Assembly (NCBI GenBank): GCA_020627535.1
Contig: JAHDGU010000007.1
Span: forward strand, 62,001 to 126,000
Origin: Saprospiraceae bacterium
Lineage (GTDB): Bacteria; Bacteroidota; Bacteroidia; Chitinophagales; Saprospiraceae
DNA: 64,000 nucleotides
Reading direction: 5' to 3'
Under the pieces are notes generated by a model. The model saw only the letters and a program-made list of their open reading frames with translations. It had not been told where the DNA came from and searched no databases. Within the stretch, counting starts at the first letter, position 1, and each line of letters starts with the position of its first letter. The position numbers and the translations under genes are program-made. Shown in pieces: positions 53,494 to 61,868 of the stretch.

Positions 53494-55619
53494 TGAATAT
53501 CCTACGTCTTACACTTATCATATTTCTTTCGAGTTGGGTGATCGAGCTCCCAGCTCAGGATCTTGAATCTGCAAAGTGGCTCTATGATCAAGGGGAATAT
53601 GAGGACTGTCTCTCCACGATCAATTCCTTGGTTGAATGTGATAAGGAATGTATGACCCTCATCTTGGATGCACACTTTGCTCTTGGTGAGGTAGAGACTT
53701 GTTTGACGCTCATGGACTCTCTAGAGGCTTCCGCCAAAAAGATCAGCGACCATCAAGTGTATCTCCGCGCTCGATGCCTCCATCTGCTCGGACGCTATGC
53801 CGAAGCCATCGAATCATACAAAGCATATCTCACACGCATACGTCAGTCCTCTGACGAATACCAGCGAACCATCGAGCGAATCAGTCGATGTCTGGCAGGG
53901 ATCAATCTCCGTCTGTTGGGCACCGAGTCACATTATATTGCAGATCCTGGCAGGGTTCTCAACTCCAAGAAAAACGATTTTCATCTAGTTAACTCTCCTG
54001 ATGATCCCGAGCTCTTCTATTTCAGCAGTAATCGCTTTGGTCTTGGGCAAGATGAGATTTTCTTTAAAGGCAAGACAGAGACCTATGACATCTTCATGAT
54101 CGAACGCGTCAATGGTGAATGGCAAAGAGCCACTTTGCTCAATCGGGAAATCAACAGTCCACTTGCTGAGCATGCCATCGATATCAAGGATGATGAACTC
54201 ATCTTTGAGCGACGGAGCCTCGAGCCTCCGGCAAGCCTGTTTTGGACAGCTGACCGCTTTGATCCAAATACTGAGGTGAGTAGCTATCGGACAGACTGGC
54301 CCTATCAACAGGATGTGGATGACATCAATCTCAATTTTGTCCGTGATGACATGATCATCTTCTCCAGTGACAAGCGTGGTGGCTATGGAGGATATGACCT
54401 CTACTTCTCCATATATGGTCAGGGTTCTTGGACGCCACCGATCAACTTCGGTCCACTTGTGAATAGTCCTTTCGATGAGTTCTATGGTGACATGGATTCT
54501 AGTAAGACCCTTTACTTTTCTTCAGATCGTGCAAGCAGCATTGGAGGCTTTGACATATTCGTCAGTGGATACGATGAGGTCACTCAAGATTGGCAGCAAG
54601 CAGAAAATGCAGGCAGCCCGATCAATAGTCCTGGAGACGAGCTTTACTTCAACATCAGTGATCAGGACTACTTTGCTAGTCTCAGCTCCGACCGACTCGG
54701 TGGCCAAGGGCAGCAGGATATCTACTTTGTATATGACCGCAAGTTGCAAGGAGAAGAGCTTGTCAGACCTCAGTTTTTTGCAGTGCAAGACAGGTCAGCA
54801 GCCCCAGTCAGTGCAGAAGAAGCGGTCACAAGTATTAGTAGCTCAGACTCCATCTCTCTTACCAATGAGGCACCCAAGCCCTCAGAGGCCTACCTCAGTC
54901 CATTATTCTACAAGGCGATCAAAGATCTCGAGCTGCCTGTCAATGCCAAAGAGGTCCAAAATGTGAGAGACCTTATGCTGATGGATAGCAGCCTGCACTT
55001 GCTCATTCAAGTATTTGCTCAGAGAGGTCAAGATCGAGCAGGTGACTTGTTTTTTTCCTATAAACCAGGTCTACCGATCTACCGCAAGTTGAAATCAGAG
55101 GGTATCAAAGAGGATAGGATGAGCATTCAGGGCTTTGGATCCTATTCTCCTATTATATCACCCAATAAGATCAGTGGCGAACTTATCGACTATGCGGATA
55201 AAATGAATAGTCACATTATTTTGAGACTCATTGGCGCAGATGACATGCCTATCTACTATCGATCCATAGATGTGAGATCTGATCTGCGTGATCCACGACA
55301 TGACGAAGTCCAACAAAAAAATCAAGGCGTGTCATTTCGCATCGAGCTCTTCCAGGATGCAGCACAGGCTGTACATCCATACCTAGAGAAAATGCCTCGA
55401 GGCATGATCGAAAAACAAGCTGACGGCTACAGCTATCTCTCAGGACACTTCAAATCATATCGACAAGCATCAGATCAGATGAATAGTCTCATCAAAAACG
55501 GATTACAATACTGCACGCTTGTTGCTTATCATGATGGCAAGCGATTATCCATTGAAGAAGCTCTAGAGCTATCCAAGACTTTTCCTGATCTCCTAGACCA
55601 TATACAGGCAAACCGATAA
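53493..55619 (+). CDS. PD40-propeller/SPOR-like envelope protein
   Basis: This is a 708-residue exported protein (signal peptide to PAQ22). TPR units lie at ~25-140. A PD40 beta-propeller follows at ~145-425 with blades such as FYFSSNRFGLGQDEIFF, IFSSDKRGGYGGYDLYF and YFSSDRASSIGGFDIFV. A degenerate OmpA-like region follows (~460-575; KSEGIKEDRMSIQGFGSYS keeps the topology but the peptidoglycan-binding residues are not evident). The C-terminus (~620-708) resembles a SPOR domain (YLSGHFKSYRQASDQMNSLI). It is translationally coupled to the E2 gene, an unexpected partner. Copy 25 of the GNAA hairpin lies inside. Confidence 0.72.
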   Translation: MNILRLTLIIFLSSWVIELPAQDLESAKWLYDQGEYEDCLSTINSLVECDKECMTLILDAHFALGEVETCLTLMDSLEASAKKISDHQVYLRARCLHLLGRYAEAIESYKAYLTRIRQSSDEYQRTIERISRCLAGINLRLLGTESHYIADPGRVLNSKKNDFHLVNSPDDPELFYFSSNRFGLGQDEIFFKGKTETYDIFMIERVNGEWQRATLLNREINSPLAEHAIDIKDDELIFERRSLEPPASLFWTADRFDPNTEVSSYRTDWPYQQDVDDINLNFVRDDMIIFSSDKRGGYGGYDLYFSIYGQGSWTPPINFGPLVNSPFDEFYGDMDSSKTLYFSSDRASSIGGFDIFVSGYDEVTQDWQQAENAGSPINSPGDELYFNISDQDYFASLSSDRLGGQGQQDIYFVYDRKLQGEELVRPQFFAVQDRSAAPVSAEEAVTSISSSDSISLTNEAPKPSEAYLSPLFYKAIKDLELPVNAKEVQNVRDLMLMDSSLHLLIQVFAQRGQDRAGDLFFSYKPGLPIYRKLKSEGIKEDRMSIQGFGSYSPIISPNKISGELIDYADKMNSHIILRLIGADDMPIYYRSIDVRSDLRDPRHDEVQQKNQGVSFRIELFQDAAQAVHPYLEKMPRGMIEKQADGYSYLSGHFKSYRQASDQMNSLIKNGLQYCTLVAYHDGKRLSIEEALELSKTFPDLLDHIQANR
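53726..53739 (-). repeat. GNAA hairpin motif, copy 25
   Basis: TTTT then GGC-GGAA-GCC, antisense in the PD40 gene (gene strand E-A-S-A-K). Confidence 0.75.
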
Positions 55620-55661
55620 GCATCTACTCGTAACTTTACCAAACCAATAAAACCTATAATT

Positions 55662-57041
55662 ATGATACGACTACTCAGTCTCGTAACACTCCTTTTCTGT
55701 ATTTCCCTCTCTCCTGCAGAAGCCCAATTTCTCAAAAAGCTCAAGAAGAACGCAGAGCAAGCGGCAGAAGATGCTGTAATGCGTAAAACGAGGGAAAAAA
55801 CTCGGAAAAAAGTTGAAGGCACCATCGACGACGCCACAGACGGTAAGAGCAACTCCAAGGACAATAATGCTCAAGGAACAAGTGCTACGGATGACGCACG
55901 AGGCAATCTCGAGGACAAAGACGGTCCTAGCACCAATCAGCCTACCACCACTGGCCAGACTACCACTCAAGAAGCGAATGACCTGACGGAAGCCGAAAGC
56001 TTTGAGGTATACTCTAAGTATGACTTTGTCGCGGGAGAAAAGGTCATTCACTACGAAAACTTTGAGCGCGCTGAGATCGGCGACTTCCCTACTGGTTGGA
56101 ATACCTTGACCTCTGCAGAAGTTGTCAGCACCAATGGCATAGAAGGCAAGTGGCTCAAACTAAGCGAATCCACCCAAGGACTGGTGCCCTATCAATTCAC
56201 GGAGTTTCCAGAGAACTTCACTTTTGAGTTTGACATGATCTACTTCACTCATGATGACTATGCCTATCAGCGAAATCTCAATGTGATCTTTACAGATATC
56301 GCTGATCCTGAAGTGAGACTCAACACATGGTCTCCTGGAAAAAACACGCTGAAGTTTGGATTCCAAGGTGGAGTGACACAGTTCAACTCTAGCTCCAATA
56401 TGTACAAGCGCAAAGAAGGTAGTGACCAGACCAGCTCCACGGGCAATGACATCAAGGCTCATATCAATGCTGCCGGTATCGGTAATCCAGTGCATGTTTC
56501 CATGTGGAAACAAGGAAGTCGATTCCGCGTGTACCTGGATGAAGAAAAGATTTATGACATTCCACTCGCGTGGAATATGACAGTACCAATTGGTGCTGTG
56601 AGATTTCTATCTGAGATATCCAGAGAAGATGAATACTACCTCATCAGCAATCTCCGCCTTGCTGTGGGTAAACCTGACATGCGCTCCAAGCTCATCACAG
56701 AAGGTAAACTCGTCACCTATGGGATCACCTTCGAGACCAACTCGGATGTCGTCAAGGCTTCCAGCCACGGTACTCTCAAGAAAATCGCCCAAGTGCTCAA
56801 TGAAAATCCTGATGTGCAGGTCTTGATTACAGGTCACACCGATGCCGACGGACAAGATGACTACAATATGGAGCTTAGCTCTAAGCGTGCCATGAGTGTC
56901 AAGTCCGCTCTTGTCACACACTTCGCTGTATCATCTGATCAGCTGCAGACAGCAGGCGCAGGTGAATCAAAGCCCATCGGTGATAATAGCACGCCTGAGG
57001 GTAAGGCACAGAATCGCCGTGTGGAGTTTACGAAGATGTAG
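55662..57041 (+). CDS. OmpA-family protein with an N-terminal helical region
   Basis: This is a 459-residue exported protein (signal peptide to AEAQ). Residues ~23-60 are Lys/Glu-rich and helical (FLKKLKKNAEQAAEDAV), followed by a Thr/Asn/Gly-rich spacer and a central lectin-like beta-sandwich (~115-330, e.g. GDFPTGWNTLTSAEVVSTNG). The C-terminal OmpA domain has ITFETNSDVVKASSHGTLKK, VLITGHTDADGQDDYNMELS and AGAGESKPIGDNSTPEGKAQ, so it binds peptidoglycan. A near-match -7 element (TAACTTTA) lies 23 nt before the start. It is convergent with the T9SS cargo gene. Confidence 0.85.
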   Translation: MIRLLSLVTLLFCISLSPAEAQFLKKLKKNAEQAAEDAVMRKTREKTRKKVEGTIDDATDGKSNSKDNNAQGTSATDDARGNLEDKDGPSTNQPTTTGQTTTQEANDLTEAESFEVYSKYDFVAGEKVIHYENFERAEIGDFPTGWNTLTSAEVVSTNGIEGKWLKLSESTQGLVPYQFTEFPENFTFEFDMIYFTHDDYAYQRNLNVIFTDIADPEVRLNTWSPGKNTLKFGFQGGVTQFNSSSNMYKRKEGSDQTSSTGNDIKAHINAAGIGNPVHVSMWKQGSRFRVYLDEEKIYDIPLAWNMTVPIGAVRFLSEISREDEYYLISNLRLAVGKPDMRSKLITEGKLVTYGITFETNSDVVKASSHGTLKKIAQVLNENPDVQVLITGHTDADGQDDYNMELSSKRAMSVKSALVTHFAVSSDQLQTAGAGESKPIGDNSTPEGKAQNRRVEFTKM

Positions 57042-57050
57042 ATCTCTGAC

Positions 57051-58730
57051 TTACTGCTTGATCACTTTGATGGATTGAAATCGATCTTGATATCTAAGGC
57101 TCAAGACGTAGATACCAGCTTGTAGGCTGCTCAGATCAATCCTTGATCCAATGCCTGAGCTTTGTGTCTTTGAGTCCATGGAAATTATTTGCCAATTCAT
57201 CTTTTCTTGATCATATGCCCCTTCGATCTGTAGGACATCACTAACTGGATTGGGACTGACAGAAAATGCATCTGTCCTGACTGTCTCCACTGATGTCGTC
57301 ACTGGCAATTCAAACTCTTTTTGATTATCATCTGAGAGGAAATCAAATCTGTGATTGGGTCCCAAGACAGCCGCGGCAAAGTGGAAGCTGTCTGTGAGCT
57401 GATAGTAGGTGTACATCCAGATAGAAGTTTCTATTTCTATGTTACTACCAGGCACAAAATCCCCTTCTACATAGTGATGAGTATACTCATAGCATCTTGG
57501 ATGCTCATCAAGATGACCGGTGGTAAAACTGAATGAATGGATGGTATCTGTACCAGAATTACTTATCGTTGCACGGATGACAAGAGGCGTATCGTCCTTT
57601 TCAAGTATATCCCTCGAGCCGTCGAATACGACCTCGAAAGTAGGAAACGATAGAATCTCGACATCAATCACTTCGAGGTTTTCAAAACCCTCATTGATCG
57701 CCTCTCCTCGATTCCAGATCCTCGTGTACTCATGCACTTGGGGAAAAAGTGAGACATCTCCGTGCAGATAGATCTTGTCATGGTCAAAATGTAGCTCCTT
57801 GAGAGTTGCACTTGTCTTTGGCTCAATATTATTGCTGAGCATGGCTCCAGAAGCCAAGTCATATATGGTCACGTCTTTCTCCTCTTCCTCCTCATAAGAG
57901 TCTGCAATCAATATATCGTCTCCATTCGTAGATATCAATGGATGTGTATACAACTTATCCGTCACAAATGAGTCTTGATCAGTCGTGTAGATATCTTGCC
58001 AGTAGATCTTCCCACTACTATAGCGAATAACCTTGTCTTGATGGAATGATACTGTCTCTGCTGATGCAACATTCTCCTCTCCTAGCTTGCTGAGCTCTGA
58101 CGAATAGCGCAAGAGTTTGTCATGTGATAAGAGAATAATCTCACCTGCTGTAGCCACGAAAAGCTCAAAACTTCCAGTCTGATCTTCTATGTCAACCCGG
58201 CTCAATTCTCCTGCTTCATAATCATAGACCCGAAGCTCTGCTGGTCCATTGTAGTTCTGTGAATAAATCACAAATGAGGAATCTGTCAATGAGCTCTCTT
58301 GTAATCTATGTGAAAGATTAAACTCTCCTTCAGTAAATCGAATATCTTTCAGTACCTCACCTGACTCATCAAGAATCAATAGATACTCTCCAGTTTCAGG
58401 CCATAGATCATCCCAATCTCCTCGATAAACAGGCATGACATATTTCTGATTGAGTTCATCATATCTGTAGGAGTGGATTTCTTCCACTTTCACGACATCC
58501 AGCCCTGACCCTGAATCATCAAAAAATAAGATCGGCTCTCCATCTTCTCCAAGTCTATACAAATCGGCACTGGCACATATGGCAGGCCTAGTCGTCAACC
58601 ACAGATCATCGTGCGTGTGGTACATTTTGACCTCACGACCGCGGTGCCACTCTGTGAGGACATACTCAGGACGCTGGGCTAAGAGCGCAGTCGGTAAGAA
58701 TAGAATAAGGAAAGTGGAAAATCTCATCAT
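57051..58730 (-). CDS. Secreted protein with T9SS type A sorting domain
   Basis: This is a 559-residue protein with a signal peptide (LILFLPTALLA) and a C-terminal T9SS type A domain (FSVSPNPVSDVLQIEGAYDQ, then LQAGIYVLSLRYQDRFQSIK, ending KVIKQ), which directs export by T9SS and cell-surface attachment. The middle ~480 residues have beta-propeller-like repeats (e.g. LSHDKLLRYSSELSKLG) with no catalytic motif I recognise. It is convergent with the OmpA gene, 9 bp apart. Function unknown. Confidence 0.85.
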   Translation of the reverse strand: MMRFSTFLILFLPTALLAQRPEYVLTEWHRGREVKMYHTHDDLWLTTRPAICASADLYRLGEDGEPILFFDDSGSGLDVVKVEEIHSYRYDELNQKYVMPVYRGDWDDLWPETGEYLLILDESGEVLKDIRFTEGEFNLSHRLQESSLTDSSFVIYSQNYNGPAELRVYDYEAGELSRVDIEDQTGSFELFVATAGEIILLSHDKLLRYSSELSKLGEENVASAETVSFHQDKVIRYSSGKIYWQDIYTTDQDSFVTDKLYTHPLISTNGDDILIADSYEEEEEKDVTIYDLASGAMLSNNIEPKTSATLKELHFDHDKIYLHGDVSLFPQVHEYTRIWNRGEAINEGFENLEVIDVEILSFPTFEVVFDGSRDILEKDDTPLVIRATISNSGTDTIHSFSFTTGHLDEHPRCYEYTHHYVEGDFVPGSNIEIETSIWMYTYYQLTDSFHFAAAVLGPNHRFDFLSDDNQKEFELPVTTSVETVRTDAFSVSPNPVSDVLQIEGAYDQEKMNWQIISMDSKTQSSGIGSRIDLSSLQAGIYVLSLRYQDRFQSIKVIKQ

Positions 58731-58813
58731 GTAGGGTGTTGAATATCAACTAAATATGCACCCAATTCCTCAGAAAAGCAAGGAAGAAGGAGGCATTTAT
58801 CAGGTAGAGCCGA

Positions 58814-59890
58814 CTATGTCGACATAGATTGGATCCTCAACTGAAGCTCATTGATCTCACTCAATTCTTGTTCAAAACGGTGGCTCTCACTGCTATACTG
58901 ATCGGATCGATAGTTTTTGTGCATCTGCATGTAGTCATCGAGCTTTCGCTCAAATGTCTCAGTAAAAGGAAGACCAATCCTGTGACAGAGGTCCTCAATA
59001 TTATCCTTACCAGTGATCAACTCCTTGTAGGACATGGTCATGATGGGAATCCTCATTTGGACGACAGTCCGATATAAGGTCTCTGTCATTTCTCGGTATA
59101 TGCCCAGTGCAGCCTGCTCTAGCTCTTGGCGGTCATAATCTTCCAAGCTTGTAATCGGTAAAACTCGATCATAGGTCTTGATCGTGGACGCGAAGACATC
59201 TTTTGGATCACGATACAGATAGATGAATCGCGCAGCTGGCCATCGCTCAAGGATCTTCGCAATCCGAATGGTATTGCAAGGAGATTTGGAGACAAAATTT
59301 AATCTGCATTTGCGCGAAAGCGCCTTACCCATCGCAAGAGATAAGCTATCGACAAAGGCTGTCTGTGACTCTGCTGTCTGACACCATGTCCAGATCTCTC
59401 TGATCTGTGTCGGCCAATAGTGTACGCGATAAAAACTCTGGAGATCCTGATGTAAGGTGAGCAAGTCATCCTCCTGTGGTAGGTCCATCTGCACCGACAT
59501 CCTGTCCATGGGACGCGTCCTGGGACTCAACAGTGAGACGAGGCTCTTCACGGGATGCCAACTGAGACATGCCTCTGGCGAAAATCCTTGCCAATAGTCG
59601 ATATATGCCAGATCCTCATGAAGGCTGAGGAGATTGTGCAGGTGAGTCGTCCCTGATCGCCAATGACCCAGGATGAAAATTGGGTCTGAGGGCAACTCGA
59701 CTTCTTGAGACTTCTGAGGCCAGCTGCGCGCCTCGGCAGCAACCCACGGTCGGTTGAGTTGAGAAAAGAGCTTGGTCCGCCAGAGCTTTCGGGTATACTT
59801 CCCTCTCTGCACTGAGCCGAGCTCAGCTATTCCCTTGACGACTTTGGGATGAGCAGCTAAGCATGGATAAAGTATCTGGTCAGCTCTCAT
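58814..59890 (-). CDS. Sulfotransferase-family protein
   Basis: This is a 358-residue enzyme of the PAPS-dependent sulfotransferase superfamily. The 5'-phosphosulfate loop is FILGHWRSGTTHLHNLLSLH, and the 3'-phosphate-binding region is FVSKSPCNTIRI with IYLYRDPKDVFASTIK. A membrane helix is not evident, so it acts in the cytoplasm. The acceptor could be a lipid, sugar or peptide. The ATG at 59890 overlaps the stop of the upstream GHMP kinase (ATGA); translation is coupled, and the two enzymes may act on one substrate. Two GNAA hairpins lie inside. Confidence 0.85.
   Translation of the reverse strand: MRADQILYPCLAAHPKVVKGIAELGSVQRGKYTRKLWRTKLFSQLNRPWVAAEARSWPQKSQEVELPSDPIFILGHWRSGTTHLHNLLSLHEDLAYIDYWQGFSPEACLSWHPVKSLVSLLSPRTRPMDRMSVQMDLPQEDDLLTLHQDLQSFYRVHYWPTQIREIWTWCQTAESQTAFVDSLSLAMGKALSRKCRLNFVSKSPCNTIRIAKILERWPAARFIYLYRDPKDVFASTIKTYDRVLPITSLEDYDRQELEQAALGIYREMTETLYRTVVQMRIPIMTMSYKELITGKDNIEDLCHRIGLPFTETFERKLDDYMQMHKNYRSDQYSSESHRFEQELSEINELQLRIQSMST
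58940..58954 (-). repeat. GNAA hairpin motif, copy 27
   Basis: TTT then GAGC-GAAA-GCTC. A stem not seen in other copies, still fully paired. Sense in the sulfotransferase gene (F-E-R-K-L). Confidence 0.75.
59309..59323 (+). repeat. GNAA hairpin motif, copy 26
   Basis: TTT then GCGC-GAAA-GCGC, antisense in the sulfotransferase gene (gene strand A-L-S-R-K). Confidence 0.8.
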
Positions 59891-60732
59891 GATTGCCTCA
59901 ATGGAATCAGATCTGGGATGGCCTCTTGATGATCTGCACAGACAAGAAAGAAGCCGCCACCACCGGCACCACAAAGCTTCATGCTATAGGTACCGAGACC
60001 CAAGCCTGCAGTCCAGAGCTCTTTGACCGCGCTAGGGATCATTTCTGCAAACAGCTGCAGCTGTAATTGAGACAGATGCTGCATCGAAGCCTTTTCCAGG
60101 ATTCCTCGAGTAGACAGCTGCCCTATCATGGATTCCACCAAAGGCAGGTACGCAGTACTCCATGGCTCCCAGAACTCTCCTTTCTTCAACTTCTCACGAT
60201 GTATTGCAATCAGAGCGGCACTTCTCCGCTCCAATCCACTATCCCAGAGATAGAGATTGTCCAATGGCAGATCTTGGACCGCGCTGACCAGACCGTCCTT
60301 GATCAGGATCGGTCGATCGGTATAGCTGACGAGAGGATCGATCCCTGAGCTCGTACTGTGAAACGTGGCTTCTAGCGCTCTGAGATCCGAGCGCAGCTCG
60401 ACTAAGTCCTCGGCTTTGTCAATGGCATATTGATCATAAATCGCCGCACAGAAAGCACCACTGCTGCCGAGACCATAGCCTATAGGAATATCTGTATCGA
60501 TGTATCTACCACTGGCGAAGTCGACACGCAATCTCTGATCATCCAATAGGCCAGAGTTGCAGATGGGATCCAGATACTGTGACATGAGTGCTCTGAGATC
60601 ATTGTCTTCATTCTCATCAAGCTGAGTAAATCGTGCTGTGTAGGTTGACATTGGCACAGCAAGTGCCTGCCCATGTGTCAGTACACTGTACTCGCCTAGA
60701 AGAATGACCTTGGCTGGATAGCTACGATTCAC
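59887..60732 (-). CDS. GHMP kinase (mevalonate kinase-like)
   Basis: This is a 281-residue sugar/mevalonate kinase of the GHMP superfamily. It has the N-terminal motif PAKVILLGEYSVLTHGQALA, the ATP loop IPIGYGLGSSGAFCAA, an Asp-bearing segment EATFHSTSSGIDPLVSY and the C-terminal glycine loop KLCGAGGGGFFLVC. The closest fit is mevalonate kinase, which some Bacteroidota use for isoprenoids, but homoserine or galactose kinase cannot be excluded. It is coupled to the sulfotransferase gene by a 4-bp overlap. Confidence 0.83.
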   Translation of the reverse strand: MNRSYPAKVILLGEYSVLTHGQALAVPMSTYTARFTQLDENEDNDLRALMSQYLDPICNSGLLDDQRLRVDFASGRYIDTDIPIGYGLGSSGAFCAAIYDQYAIDKAEDLVELRSDLRALEATFHSTSSGIDPLVSYTDRPILIKDGLVSAVQDLPLDNLYLWDSGLERRSAALIAIHREKLKKGEFWEPWSTAYLPLVESMIGQLSTRGILEKASMQHLSQLQLQLFAEMIPSAVKELWTAGLGLGTYSMKLCGAGGGGFFLVCADHQEAIPDLIPLRQS

Positions 60733-60747
60733 AAGGCGAATCTACGA

Positions 60748-61629
60748 TCAGCCCATCAGATCGCAGATATGCTTGGCAACTCTTTCTGGTTCTTCCTCAG
60801 TGACAAAATGTGAGACGTCCTCCAATTTGATGATGCGCTCTTCCTTCATTCCGAGCTCGGAGATCATCAGTGGAATCTGCTTTTCACCAATCAGGATATC
60901 GTCCTCCATCCCCCAGATCGATCCGATATTGATACCATGATCCGTGCTTTCAAGGAAGGAATGAAACTCTTCGGCCTCTGATCTCATCTTGTCGAGATGT
61001 CCAAAGAAGTAGCGAATTGCCGCATCAGATCCTTGCTTGAGGTTGTGCCAGTACCCACGACGCTCTTGGCGCTTCAACTTGTGCTTGCTAGTGCCTTGCT
61101 TGAGTGTGCTATTGACGATGAGCTTCCCAAAAGTGCCTGACTCATACAGCTCTCCTAGGAGCTTGACGAAAAAGGATCCTCCCTTGGGATTGATCGGTGG
61201 ATTGAAGCCTTCAGGAAAGAGAATGGTATTGAGGAAAACCAGATTGTCGATCTGCTTGTGTCGCTCCTTGATCATGTCATAGCTCCATGGTCCACCAGCA
61301 TCATGGACCACCACTGAGAACCTATCAAGTTTGAGCGCATCCACGAGCTCGCCCAGTCGATGGCTGTGCATCTCAGGCGCATAACTACTCTCAAGATCTG
61401 GCTTGTCACTCGCTCCAAAACCTAGCATATCTGGAACGATGACACGGTGCCCTTGACTTACCAGTGGATTGACCAAGTCTCTGTAAAGCCAAGAATTGGT
61501 CGGGATGCCATGAATCAATAGAATGGGATCTCCTTTACCCTCGTCTAGGAAGGCGATCTTTCCGGTGGTTGCTGTCAGCCTGTAGAGCTGAGCTTGATGC
61601 TCTTCGATTTTGCTTGCTTGGTAGGACAT
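60748..61629 (-). CDS. Alpha/beta hydrolase with Asp nucleophile (dehalogenase/epoxide-hydrolase-like)
   Basis: This is a soluble 293-residue alpha/beta hydrolase. The oxyanion region is LLIHGIPTNSWLYRDLVNPL. The nucleophile elbow is VVHDAGGPWSYD, so the nucleophile is Asp as in haloalkane dehalogenases and epoxide hydrolases. The Trp that usually follows this Asp in dehalogenases is Ala here, so halide binding is doubtful. The catalytic His is in EDVSHFVTEEEPERV. The ATG at 61629 (MSYQASKIEEH) is preferred because the frame upstream runs through a GC-rich repeat. Confidence 0.83.
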   Translation of the reverse strand: MSYQASKIEEHQAQLYRLTATTGKIAFLDEGKGDPILLIHGIPTNSWLYRDLVNPLVSQGHRVIVPDMLGFGASDKPDLESSYAPEMHSHRLGELVDALKLDRFSVVVHDAGGPWSYDMIKERHKQIDNLVFLNTILFPEGFNPPINPKGGSFFVKLLGELYESGTFGKLIVNSTLKQGTSKHKLKRQERRGYWHNLKQGSDAAIRYFFGHLDKMRSEAEEFHSFLESTDHGINIGSIWGMEDDILIGEKQIPLMISELGMKEERIIKLEDVSHFVTEEEPERVAKHICDLMG

Positions 61630-61648
61630 GGTGATTGTATTTGACGAG

Positions 61649-61671
61649 CTCGGCGCTGGAGGGCACGCGAG
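61649..61671 (+). repeat. GC-rich hairpin repeat, copy A
   Basis: CTCG, then GCGC-TGGA-GGGC-type bases, then CGAG. A 23-nt palindromic unit also found at 61806 and 63681. The inner stem is imperfect here. Confidence 0.55.
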
Positions 61672-61710
61672 AATAAGAAATGATGTGCAGTGAAGATAGC
61701 AAGGGCAATC

Positions 61711-61834
61711 TGTCAATGACAATGAATCTGTGACTAGGTCGGCGCGGGGACCTGCCAACCGCAGGCGGGCAGCGCTCGACAAGCACCATAGGTGTGTCTA
61801 GCTTATTCGGCGCCGGAAGGCGCACGAGAAACAG
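61711..61834 (+). repeat. Imperfect direct repeat downstream of hipA (copy 1)
   Basis: This 124-bp stretch matches 63607-63709 at most positions, beginning TGTCAATGACAATGAATCTG and ending with the hairpin and GAGAAACAG. It contains an extra segment, ACCTGCC...GGCGGGCAG, with its own inverted repeat CCTGC-CAACC-GCAGG. With the second copy it brackets hipBA. Confidence 0.7.
61806..61828 (+). repeat. GC-rich hairpin repeat, copy B
   Basis: TTCG then GCGCC-GGAA-GGCGC, A, CGAG. The inner stem is 5 bp with a GGAA (GNRA-type) loop; an outer 4-bp stem extends it. Confidence 0.7.
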
Positions 61835-61868
61835 AAAGTCAGATTGATTGCGAAAACGACGATGCGGT

